Source of the DNA: an archaeon
GTDB lineage: Archaea; Thermoproteota; Nitrososphaeria; Nitrososphaerales; UBA183
Assembly: GCA_021788415.1 (NCBI GenBank)
Contig: JAJYKR010000001.1
Coordinates: 62,001-126,000 of the forward strand
Reading direction: 5' to 3'
DNA length: 64,000 nt
A program made the translations under genes and the position numbers. Under the pieces are notes generated by a model, which had not been told where the DNA came from, did not search any database, and saw only the letters and a program-made list of their open reading frames with translations. Positions 1 to 6,607 of this stretch are shown here, one piece after another (position 1 is the stretch's first letter; the number at the start of each line of letters is the position of its first letter).

Positions 1-259
1 GATTCGCTCCTATGCTAAAGGTGTCTAATGGGCTGAAGGAATGCAGTTAATTAACCGAGGCATGAGTATAATCCCATCCTGGTCTGGTACTTCCAGGATC
101 TGCCGCACCTGGCGGAACTTCGAATCGTCTTGAGTGCTCTTCGCAAGGTGGGTAAATATCACTCGGGCCTCTCTGAGACTGGCCTTGCGAACCGAAGCCT
201 TGCCGCAGCGCATCGCCAAACGTGACAGCAGAGTTTCCCAATACCGACTGGGCCGTTTC

Positions 260-267
260 GTTTAAAC
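260..267 (+). promoter_or_regulatory. TATA box for the membrane protein at 292
   Basis: The palindrome GTTTAAAC lies 25-32 nt upstream of the TTG at 292, the spacing expected for an archaeal TATA box driving a leaderless mRNA. It helps to choose this start. Inferred from spacing only. Confidence 0.5.
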
Positions 268-291
268 ACCCTCTCATGTGAGAGAATTCGA

Positions 292-1008
292 TTGTCCTTC
301 GACGTTGCAATCTTTCTGGCCGCCCTCGGGATAACAACCCTGGAATTGACCGAAGCGGCGGCCGTGGGGCTTGCCTTGTATGCTGATTCTAAGAGCTACG
401 CCGCATTCCTCTACGTCGCGCTGGGGACTGTCGTGGTCCTGGCACCGACGGTGCTGGCGGGTGCTGCCATCGGCCTGCTTCCCAGGGTGTATGTGCTGCT
501 CGTCGGCGGCGTCTTGCTCGCGTACTTCGGGCAGCGGCTCGTCAAGAGCGCGAGGCGCTCCGTCTACTTCTCTAGGAAAGGGAGCACCAAGACCGACACC
601 TTCGAGAAGGGACTCCTGATAACCGGCTTTTCGGTCGGCGCGATCGAGGCGTTCGAGGCGGCCATAGTGCTCGTGGGGCTGCTGCCATCTGGATTCAACG
701 CGGCCGTGGGAGGGTTGGCGGTCGGAGTCGCTATTGTGGTCGCCGCCACTTACATCCTTCGCACCCAGGTAAGGAAGGTCAAGCAGGCAATCATGAAGGT
801 CGCCGTCTCGTCGATACTGCTCTCCTTCGCTGTTCTCTGGTTCGGCGAGCTTATTTGGGATGTCTTCTCCCTTGGGGAGCTGAGCGACCTCGTGCTGATA
901 CCGTTGTTCGTCTTTTGGTTCGCTGTGGTCTACAAGTTCGCCAACAGGCCCTTCCCGGAGCTCGAAGGGAGTCTCGCGGGGGCCGTCCGGCCTGATATGT
1001 CCCCATAA
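292..1008 (+). CDS. Multi-pass membrane protein, possible transporter (COG4280/TMEM165-like)
   Basis: A 238-residue protein dominated by hydrophobic helices, about six or seven of them. Two similar segments, TTLELTEAAAVGLAL near residue 16 and GAIEAFEAAIVLVGL near residue 116, each place glutamates inside a helix. That suggests an internal duplication of the kind seen in small cation-exchanger families such as TMEM165/GDT1. I do not see the canonical E-x-G-D-K motif of that family, so the substrate is unknown. The TTG start at 292 is supported by the GTTTAAAC box 25-32 nt upstream. No obvious operon partner follows; the next gene has its own TATA-like box. Confidence 0.7.
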   Translation: MSFDVAIFLAALGITTLELTEAAAVGLALYADSKSYAAFLYVALGTVVVLAPTVLAGAAIGLLPRVYVLLVGGVLLAYFGQRLVKSARRSVYFSRKGSTKTDTFEKGLLITGFSVGAIEAFEAAIVLVGLLPSGFNAAVGGLAVGVAIVVAATYILRTQVRKVKQAIMKVAVSSILLSFAVLWFGELIWDVFSLGELSDLVLIPLFVFWFAVVYKFANRPFPELEGSLAGAVRPDMSP

Positions 1009-1197
1009 CAGAAGGTGGGTTCATCGATCTTGGCGGCTCGGTTCCAGTTTCGGGTCCTTGCCGAAATGAGTGCGAGTTATCCTGCGCAGAGTGTATGATC
1101 GCCCACAGAGGTGTGCGAAAGGGCATGGGCCATCCCTGCGGAGGCATGATGGACCACGTGTATGGCTTTTATCATCCCGAAATGACTACGCGGTCTG

Positions 1198-2139
1198 TTG
1201 GTGAGGCGGCTCCGTTTTTCCGCCAAGGGCTTGGAAGAGGTCCGACGACATTCATGGAGAGACGAATACAAGGAACTACTGTACGCCGCCCTGAGGCTCA
1301 AGCCTGACCAGCTGATTGTAGACGTGGGATGCGGGACAGGCGCGTTCAGTAGAATTCTCGCTGAGAAGCTCGACTGGAAATGGGGTGGCAGAATCATAGG
1401 TATCGACAGGGACTCGAAGCTTCTGGCGGCCGCGAGGAGGCTCGCATCGGCGTCGGGCCTTTCCCCACGGCTTGAGTTCATGGAGGGCGACGCGAAGAAT
1501 ATCCAGTTGCCTGACGAATACGCGGACAGAGTGGTATGCCAGGCCCTCCTGTGGCTTATGACCGAAAATGACAGGGCCAATGTCCTGAAGGAAATGATCC
1601 GCATCTGCAAAAGGGGCGGGTTAGTAGCTGCAGTCGAAGGCTCGATCGACACATCGGTGGGGTGGTTCCCCGACGACCCAAGGTTGACCGAACTCTATGC
1701 AAAGAGCACATCTGCCATGCTGAAAGGCTACAAGAAGGTCTACGGCTATGATAGAAGCATAGGGTACAAGATCCCCTCTCTGTTCAAGGAGCTCGGACTG
1801 TCTCAGGTTCGGCTGGATGGTATCACAGATGCGAGGCTGCGCTCTGACGACCGCTTCCCTTCTGACCACAGCCGCGGCGTACTCAAACTCTGGTATCTCC
1901 AGTATCCGAAGCAACTACTCTCGAAGGTAGACAAGATCGCCGGCGAGAGGGGAAAGAAAGCATTCATCGAAAAGAACGAGCGCGTTCTAACGGCGGGTGG
2001 CATGGCCTGGAAAGAAATCATCGAGCTCAACAGGTTGAAGGTCGCTTATTACAGCAGGGTGACAAGCCAAAGGGCAATGGGAAAGGATGCGACAGTCGAA
2101 GCTGGAATCCACTTCGTCACAACCGGTATCAAGGCCTAA
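1198..2139 (+). CDS. Class I SAM-dependent methyltransferase
   Basis: A 313-residue protein with a Rossmann methyltransferase core. Motif I, IVDVGCGTGAFSRIL, lies near residue 40, followed by the acidic ribose-binding IIGIDRD and the later motif FMEGDAKNIQLP. The C-terminal 130 residues form an extra basic region that may recognise the substrate. The substrate cannot be predicted. The TTG start at 1198 is supported by a TATA-like TTTTATCA about 30 nt upstream (1166-1173). The gene runs convergently towards the AlkZ-like gene on the other strand. A second methyltransferase at 26.9 kb also neighbours an AlkZ-like gene. Confidence 0.85.
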   Translation: MVRRLRFSAKGLEEVRRHSWRDEYKELLYAALRLKPDQLIVDVGCGTGAFSRILAEKLDWKWGGRIIGIDRDSKLLAAARRLASASGLSPRLEFMEGDAKNIQLPDEYADRVVCQALLWLMTENDRANVLKEMIRICKRGGLVAAVEGSIDTSVGWFPDDPRLTELYAKSTSAMLKGYKKVYGYDRSIGYKIPSLFKELGLSQVRLDGITDARLRSDDRFPSDHSRGVLKLWYLQYPKQLLSKVDKIAGERGKKAFIEKNERVLTAGGMAWKEIIELNRLKVAYYSRVTSQRAMGKDATVEAGIHFVTTGIKA

Positions 2140-2297
2140 TCAATCGGTATGAGCTAGGACGCAGTACTTCCGGACTTGGGTCTACCGTGCAAATCCAGGC
2201 CCTGCCACAAGCCAAACCCAGTCAAACTCTGGCCATGCTCAAAAGGCCTTCAAAGGGTACCTTTCTTGGATGACACGCCTGCGCGTGTCTTGCCTGC

Positions 2298-3539
2298 TCA
2301 TTCCTCTGAGGGGTGGACTTCACGTTTGACCGCACTCTTGAATTTCGGTGGCCCGACGTCTTCCATGACTATGCTGCGGGCGCCCAGGAACCTCCCAAGG
2401 CGGCTGATGCCTCGGGCGAAGGGCAAGGCAGCATGCGAAATGTCAGCCCCCTGCTCCCACCAAGCGCGGACGATGCGGAGGCGAGCTTCCTCCCTCTCAA
2501 AGGCAGGCTCGATCCGGCCGACGATCTTATCGCCGCAAAGCACTGGCAAAACATAGTACCCCCATCGCCTCTTATTCGCAGGCTTGTAGACCTCCCAGAT
2601 ATACTCGAAGTCGAAGAGGACCTGCGACCGTCGGTTCGCTATCGTGACCTCTATAGGAGCCAAGAAGACTGCTTCGTCTTCATCGCTTAACGACCTCCAT
2701 GGACGAGGAACTTCGCCCGCAGCCACAGTTTCGAGGAATTTCAGCGCGTCAGTCCGTAGTACAGAGGGCTGCGTTTCGCCTTCGACCTCGACCTCCGAAA
2801 GGCTGCCATTGTCAACCAGCCTCTGGCGGAGCTGGCGCTTGGTCAAGACAGGCCTGCCTCTCCCCTCTTCGCCGGTCTTCAGATAGCGAAGCCCCTCTTG
2901 GCCCGACATTCCGAGCCGGCTCATAGTCTCTAGGGCAGCCTCGTCGAGAGTCGACTCCTTGGAGAGCGGCTCAGGGAGCCGGCCGAACATCCTTTCGGTC
3001 AGGTCGTAGAACTTTCGGTTGTTTTCTCTATGATGAATCATGACTTCGAAGTGACGCCAGAGGTAGTAGAGCGCCAACCCCTCCAGTTTGCTTGAGCGAT
3101 AGTTCTCGACCCTCTCCCCTTCGGTCCATTCCCCCGCGTCAAGCGGACCTCGGGACGATATCTCACGTTTCACCTTTCTGACCGCGCTTTCGTTCGCTGC
3201 AAACCACTTCTCCCACCGGAGAGGTAACCCTTCGTTCTTCACCCAGGACCAACTGAGGCGGAGCAGTTCCCGAGGGTAGATTGAAACTGCCCCGCCATGC
3301 TCGAAAGCTGCTCGATCCTCATACAGCAGGCGGTCCAGGTCGCGCCTCTGGTAGTCCGTTACCCGGCTCAATAGCGCCAGATCGTGGGCTTGGCCCACGA
3401 CATCCAGCGGGTCGACCCTGATGATGCGGCAATTTTGGATGGCCACACGGATCCCATCGTAGCCCTTCCACCTCCTCCCTGGCCAGAGGCCCTGCATCCC
3501 GAGCACGAACCGTCTCCTCGACTCTTTCGATATCTTCAC
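2298..3539 (-). CDS. AlkZ/YcaQ-type winged-helix DNA glycosylase-like protein (copy 1)
   Basis: A 413-residue member of the winged-helix HTH_42 family (COG3214), which includes the AlkZ and YcaQ/AlkX glycosylases that remove alkylated bases or open interstrand crosslinks. Recognisable family segments are LLYEDRAAFEHGGAVSIYP near residue 91 and the C-terminal block around WEVYKPANKRRWGYYVLPVL followed by GDKIVGRIEPAF. I did not locate the catalytic QxQ/QxD residues with certainty, so activity is an inference. The GTG start at 3539 has a TATA-like CGATATAC about 26 nt upstream (3561-3568, minus strand). Copy 2 lies at 27.8 kb and is clearly divergent in sequence. Confidence 0.8.
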   Translation of the reverse strand: MKISKESRRRFVLGMQGLWPGRRWKGYDGIRVAIQNCRIIRVDPLDVVGQAHDLALLSRVTDYQRRDLDRLLYEDRAAFEHGGAVSIYPRELLRLSWSWVKNEGLPLRWEKWFAANESAVRKVKREISSRGPLDAGEWTEGERVENYRSSKLEGLALYYLWRHFEVMIHHRENNRKFYDLTERMFGRLPEPLSKESTLDEAALETMSRLGMSGQEGLRYLKTGEEGRGRPVLTKRQLRQRLVDNGSLSEVEVEGETQPSVLRTDALKFLETVAAGEVPRPWRSLSDEDEAVFLAPIEVTIANRRSQVLFDFEYIWEVYKPANKRRWGYYVLPVLCGDKIVGRIEPAFEREEARLRIVRAWWEQGADISHAALPFARGISRLGRFLGARSIVMEDVGPPKFKSAVKREVHPSEE

Positions 3540-3912
3540 GCTTGGGGATAGTCTGTTTTGGTATATCGACTAACTCCCACCCCCCAAGAGGGCGAGGGAC
3601 TCGGGATCGCCTTCCACACCCTCTCACAATCAAGATAGCCGAGAGGCTCTCGGAACAGATCGCACGAATCCCCTTGATTCGGTTCCAGTCACCCGAGCCT
3701 AATTAGCCAGAATCAAGCTTATATCATCAAACAGGCCGCACAACTGGCCTATTAGAGCTGAGGTCGGTCTGACTCGAACGATACACCGAGCTGGGGCTCA
3801 CTCCGAGCTCTACAGCATGCTCATTCTGTCGGGCTAGTCCTTCCGAGGCCAGTCAATCCGATGGAATCAGCCCCCGATTATCAAACGGAGTTCATTCTAA
3901 GGTAATCGCGAA
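3540..3912. other. Intergenic region, promoter and a tRNA-like remnant only
   Basis: No convincing gene. The left edge holds the minus-strand TATA-like box for the AlkZ-like gene (about 3561-3568). Around 3765-3840 the minus strand has a TTCGAGT T-loop-like motif and D-arm-like text, but the acceptor halves do not pair. It may be a decayed tRNA. Nothing else is recognised. Confidence 0.5.
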
Positions 3913-4008
3913 CGGCGACGGTCGGACTCGAACCGACGGCCAATTGGTTAACAGCCAATTGCTCTACCACGCTCCCCGGCCGTTTCACGGCCTCTGAGCT
4001 ACGTCGCC
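3913..4008 (-). tRNA. tRNA-Asn(GTT) with a D-loop intron
   Basis: The cloverleaf is complete on the minus strand: acceptor GGCGACG/CGTCGCC, D-stem GCTC/GAGC, anticodon stem ATTGG/CCAAT with loop CTGTTAA (anticodon GTT), and T-stem GTCGG/CCGAC. The discriminator is G at 3913 and CCA is not encoded. The D-loop is 31 nt instead of about 9. Removing 22 nt after the first AG, an insert containing the hairpin GGCCGT-gaa-ACGGCC, restores AGCGTGGTA and a 74-nt tRNA. The insert is therefore best explained as a non-canonical intron. Confidence 0.93.
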
Positions 4009-4075
4009 GCGTTTCGACGGGCAAGAACATCGGCTGAAAAACGTTGTTTACCACCTCATTCGGGCCACGGATGGG

Positions 4076-4528
4076 ATGGGGCCGCAGGATTCCAGTCGGG
4101 ACAGGGACGACGTCGAGGGGATCATCCGCGCCTTCTACGAGGCCGGGAAGAACAAGGACCTCACCGCCCTCGCAGACTTCCACTCCTCCAGGGACTCGTT
4201 CACGAAGTTCGACGAGAACCCCCCCTACACCCGCCAGAACTCTGACGAAGCCTTCGTCTACGAGCAGGCCGCCTTCGCCAACATCTCAGACTATCGCTAC
4301 GCCATAGAGGACCTCAGGATCGACTTCTTCGGGGGTGCAGCTGTGGCCACCTTCTATCTCACCTACGGAGGGATGTTCGTCAACGACTACTCGTTCGAAG
4401 GGTCCCCTGTCAGCGGCAGGGCCAGGGTGACGATGGTGGTGGTGAGAACGCCCAGAGGATGGAGAATAGCACACGAGCACCTTAGCCGGTATCCCGACTG
4501 GGTCGCACAGGGCTCGGCCAAGAAGTAG
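4076..4528 (+). CDS. SnoaL/NTF2-like (DUF4440-type) protein
   Basis: A 150-residue protein with the NTF2-like cone fold. It has an N-terminal helix (DVEGIIRAFYEAGKNKDL), a middle segment around DYRYAIEDLRIDFFGGAAVA, and the typical closing strands VTMVVVRTPRGWRIAHEHLS. Such proteins are either small isomerase/hydrolase-like enzymes or ligand-binding domains, and the family does not reveal the substrate. The ATG at 4076 sits about 28 nt after TGTTTACC (4044-4051), consistent with a leaderless mRNA. It starts 67 nt past the 5-prime end of the divergent tRNA-Asn. Confidence 0.8.
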   Translation: MGPQDSSRDRDDVEGIIRAFYEAGKNKDLTALADFHSSRDSFTKFDENPPYTRQNSDEAFVYEQAAFANISDYRYAIEDLRIDFFGGAAVATFYLTYGGMFVNDYSFEGSPVSGRARVTMVVVRTPRGWRIAHEHLSRYPDWVAQGSAKK

Positions 4529-4572
4529 CCCTGCCCAACGGTTAACTACCAACCTTCCGCCCTGGACATCGG

Positions 4573-4872
4573 TTGCCCCTCAACCTGTACGACGCATGGT
4601 ATTTCATAATGGGCTTCCTCCTGGCCAACGGGGTGCCGCACTTCGTCTTCGGCAGGGCGGGCAAGCTCTTCCGCAGCCCTTTCGGACAGCGCTCGCCGCC
4701 GAAGGTCAACGTCGCCTGGGGGTGCGCGAACTTCCTTCTGGCGACCATCATCGGCCTCGCCTTGGCGTATCTGGGCCTCTATGACTCCTACTCCCTCATC
4801 CTGCTGCTCCTGGGCTTCTGGCTCATGGTCCTGAATTTCGGCTTCTCAATCAAGAGGTTCCTCAACGAATAG
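4573..4872 (+). CDS. Small hydrophobic protein of unknown function
   Basis: A 99-residue protein with about three hydrophobic segments (YFIMGFLLANGVPHFVFG, NFLLATIIGLALAYLGL, LILLLLGFWLMVLNFGF) and a positively charged connector. I do not recognise a named family. The TTG at 4573 is about 28 nt downstream of the TATA-like GGTTAACTAC (4540-4549), supporting this start. It is probably an inner-membrane protein, perhaps a small transporter subunit, but no role can be assigned. Confidence 0.6.
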   Translation: MPLNLYDAWYFIMGFLLANGVPHFVFGRAGKLFRSPFGQRSPPKVNVAWGCANFLLATIIGLALAYLGLYDSYSLILLLLGFWLMVLNFGFSIKRFLNE

Positions 4873-4885
4873 GAGAGGAGAGATG

Positions 4886-4992
4886 TGGGCCCGGCCGGAT
4901 TTGAACTGGCGACCGACCGGTCTCTCCGAGCGGCTCCTATGAGCCGGTCGCTCTAACCGAACTTCTCGCAGGATGCTCTGAGCTACGGGCCC
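4886..4992 (-). tRNA. tRNA with CAT anticodon (Met or Ile2), two introns
   Basis: On the minus strand the acceptor is GGGCCCG/CGGGCCC with discriminator A, the D-stem GCTC/GAGC, and the anticodon stem ACCGG/CCGGT with CTCATA before the canonical 37/38 junction. There a 16-nt insert, GGAGCCGCTCGGAGAG, interrupts the loop. A second 16-nt insert, AGCATCCTGCGAGAAG, lies in the D-loop after AG. Removing both leaves 75 nt. The T-stem GCCAG/CCGGC has one A-C mismatch. CCA is not encoded. Anticodon CAT means elongator Met, or Ile2 if C34 is modified to agmatidine; the GGGCCCG acceptor leans towards Ile2 but does not prove it. Confidence 0.88.
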
Positions 4993-5075
4993 ACTTTCGC
5001 GGCTCCTTGGCTGCCACCTTTAAGCGCCGCGGCCAAACCTAAATAACCCCCGGGATAGTCTAAAACCCAGTAACA

Positions 5076-5372
5076 GTGAGCAAGGACCAAGACGAGGGAT
5101 TCGAGGACATTCTGGCCGAACTCGACCGCGAAGAGGCGCGCGTGAAGATACGGATGGAGATGAGGCGCTTCGGCAAGCCCACCACCGTGATAGAAGGGAT
5201 TACCATGAGCGACAAGGACCTTCACGAGCTGAACTCCAAGATGAAGAGGGCGCTGGCGACCGGCGGGACGGTGAAGGACGGGATAATGATACTTCAGGGA
5301 GACCACAGGGAGAGCGCCGCGAAGATGCTCAAGGAGAACGGGTTCTCCGAGGGCTCCATAGAGATAATCTGA
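5076..5372 (+). CDS. Translation initiation factor aIF1 (SUI1 family)
   Basis: A 98-residue protein with the full SUI1 domain: an acidic N-terminal helix followed by RRFGKPTTVIEGITMSDKDL, KMKRALATGGTVKDGIMIL and QGDHRESAAKMLKENGF. aIF1 binds the small ribosomal subunit near the P site and enforces start-codon fidelity. That is relevant here because this genome appears to use many TTG and GTG starts and a few rarer ones. The GTG start at 5076 lies about 30 nt after the TATA-like CCTAAATAAC (5038-5047). Length and motifs are typical for the archaeal factor. Confidence 0.93.
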   Translation: MSKDQDEGFEDILAELDREEARVKIRMEMRRFGKPTTVIEGITMSDKDLHELNSKMKRALATGGTVKDGIMILQGDHRESAAKMLKENGFSEGSIEII

Positions 5373-5395
5373 ATTCTGTCCGGTCTCACTGTTCA

Positions 5396-5407
5396 AACTT
5401 TTAAAGG
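5396..5407 (+). promoter_or_regulatory. TATA box of the nuoH-N operon
   Basis: AACTTTTAAAGG lies about 31-42 nt before the nuoH ATG at 5438, which would give a 5-prime leader of only a few nucleotides. It is the only AT-rich element between aIF1 and nuoH, so the membrane-arm operon appears to have its own promoter. Confidence 0.6.
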
Positions 5408-5437
5408 GTAAAGCGGGCCGCGAGCACGAGAAGTCCT

Positions 5438-6607
5438 ATGTCGAAGCCTATCGTGACCTTCGCAGACTTCGCCAAGCGGATAGTCATCGTAATCCTGTTC
5501 CTTTTGCTTGTCCTGGTGGTGGTCGGCCTCCCAATCTACTATGTCATCGGCACCTACCTGCACCTTCCGGTCGACTTCGTCCATATAGCCAGCAACCCGG
5601 GCCTTGTCTTGGCCTTCGTCCTCCGCCTCCTCTCCACCGAGCCGATCAAGACCCTCTTCGCTCTCGCAATATTCCCGGGTTTCTCGTTCGTGGCCATCTA
5701 TGGGACCATATTGATGGGCTGGGTCGAGAGGAAGATGACTGCGAAGATCCAGCTCAGGACGGGTCCGATGTACGCCGGGAAGGTCGAAGGCATACTCCAG
5801 AACGTGGCTGACTTCCTCAAGCTCGCGTTCAAGGAGATGGTAATCCCCGACGGGGTGGACACGGCCACCTTTGTGGCCGTCCCCTTCGCCCTCATGGCTG
5901 TGGCAGGAGCCCTTGTGGCCCTGCTCCCGCTCTCCCCCACCGTCTTCATCGCCAACCCCTCGGTCGGCGCGATCCTGGTCTTCGCCATCCTGGGCTTCAC
6001 CCCCCTGGTCGTCCTCGTCGCCGGGTGGGCCAGCAACAGCAAGTTCCCGTTCCTGGGGGGGCTGAGGGCGCTCCACCAACTGGTGGCCTACGAGATACCC
6101 ATGATCCTCTCCCTGGTCGGGGTGGTGGTCCTGGCGGGCTCTCTGAACCTCATGGACATCGTCAACGCCCAGGCGGGGATCTGGTACATCATCCCTGAGT
6201 TCCTGGCCGCGGTGGTCTTCTACATCGGAGCCCTGGCTGAGCTCGAGCGGATCCCCTTCGACCTCCCCGAGGCTGACAGCGAGCTCGTGGCCGGGTGGCA
6301 GACAGAGTATACGAGCATGCTCTTCGGAAGCTTCCAGCTGGCGAACTTCACCAGGATGTACGTCATGGCCGGGCTCTTCACTACCTTCTTCCTGGGCGGC
6401 TGGCTCGGGCCCGCCCCAGTCCCGCCTGTGGTATGGTTCCTGGTGAAGGTCACCATCGTGGACGTCTTCCTCATGCTCCCGCGAAGCATCATGCCCAGGC
6501 TAAGGATCGACATGCTTCTCAGGGCGGGCTGGGTGAAGCTCCTCGCGATCTCGTTCGCCAACATCTTCCTGACTATGGTCCTTGTTTCTCTGGGGGTAGT
6601 CCACTAG
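5438..6607 (+). CDS. nuoH: Complex I subunit NuoH (ND1)
   Basis: A 389-residue membrane subunit that joins the peripheral arm to the proton-pumping arm and helps form the quinone chamber. The family signatures GWVERKMTAKIQLRTGP (near residue 92) and ELERIPFDLPEADSELVAGW (near residue 268) are intact, and about eight transmembrane helices can be traced. It starts with ATG at 5438 and its TAG overlaps the GTG of nuoI by one base. It is the first gene of nuoHIJKMLMN. The peripheral-arm genes nuoABCD, which normally precede nuoH, lie 43 kb away. Confidence 0.96.
   Translation: MSKPIVTFADFAKRIVIVILFLLLVLVVVGLPIYYVIGTYLHLPVDFVHIASNPGLVLAFVLRLLSTEPIKTLFALAIFPGFSFVAIYGTILMGWVERKMTAKIQLRTGPMYAGKVEGILQNVADFLKLAFKEMVIPDGVDTATFVAVPFALMAVAGALVALLPLSPTVFIANPSVGAILVFAILGFTPLVVLVAGWASNSKFPFLGGLRALHQLVAYEIPMILSLVGVVVLAGSLNLMDIVNAQAGIWYIIPEFLAAVVFYIGALAELERIPFDLPEADSELVAGWQTEYTSMLFGSFQLANFTRMYVMAGLFTTFFLGGWLGPAPVPPVVWFLVKVTIVDVFLMLPRSIMPRLRIDMLLRAGWVKLLAISFANIFLTMVLVSLGVVH

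Noticed and set aside
25..219. 64-residue minus-strand frame at the left edge
   Set aside because: Reads somewhat like protein (EARVIFTHLAKSTQDDSK), but no family is recognised and no TATA box has the right spacing. Support is too weak to annotate.
3765..3840. tRNA-like text on the minus strand (TTCGAGT T-loop, D-arm-like GAGC)
   Set aside because: The acceptor and T-stem halves do not pair, so no cloverleaf can be drawn. At best a decayed tRNA.
6295..6606. In-frame upstream extension of nuoI
   Set aside because: Lies inside nuoH in another frame and has no NuoI homology. GTG at 6607 gives the correct N-terminus.
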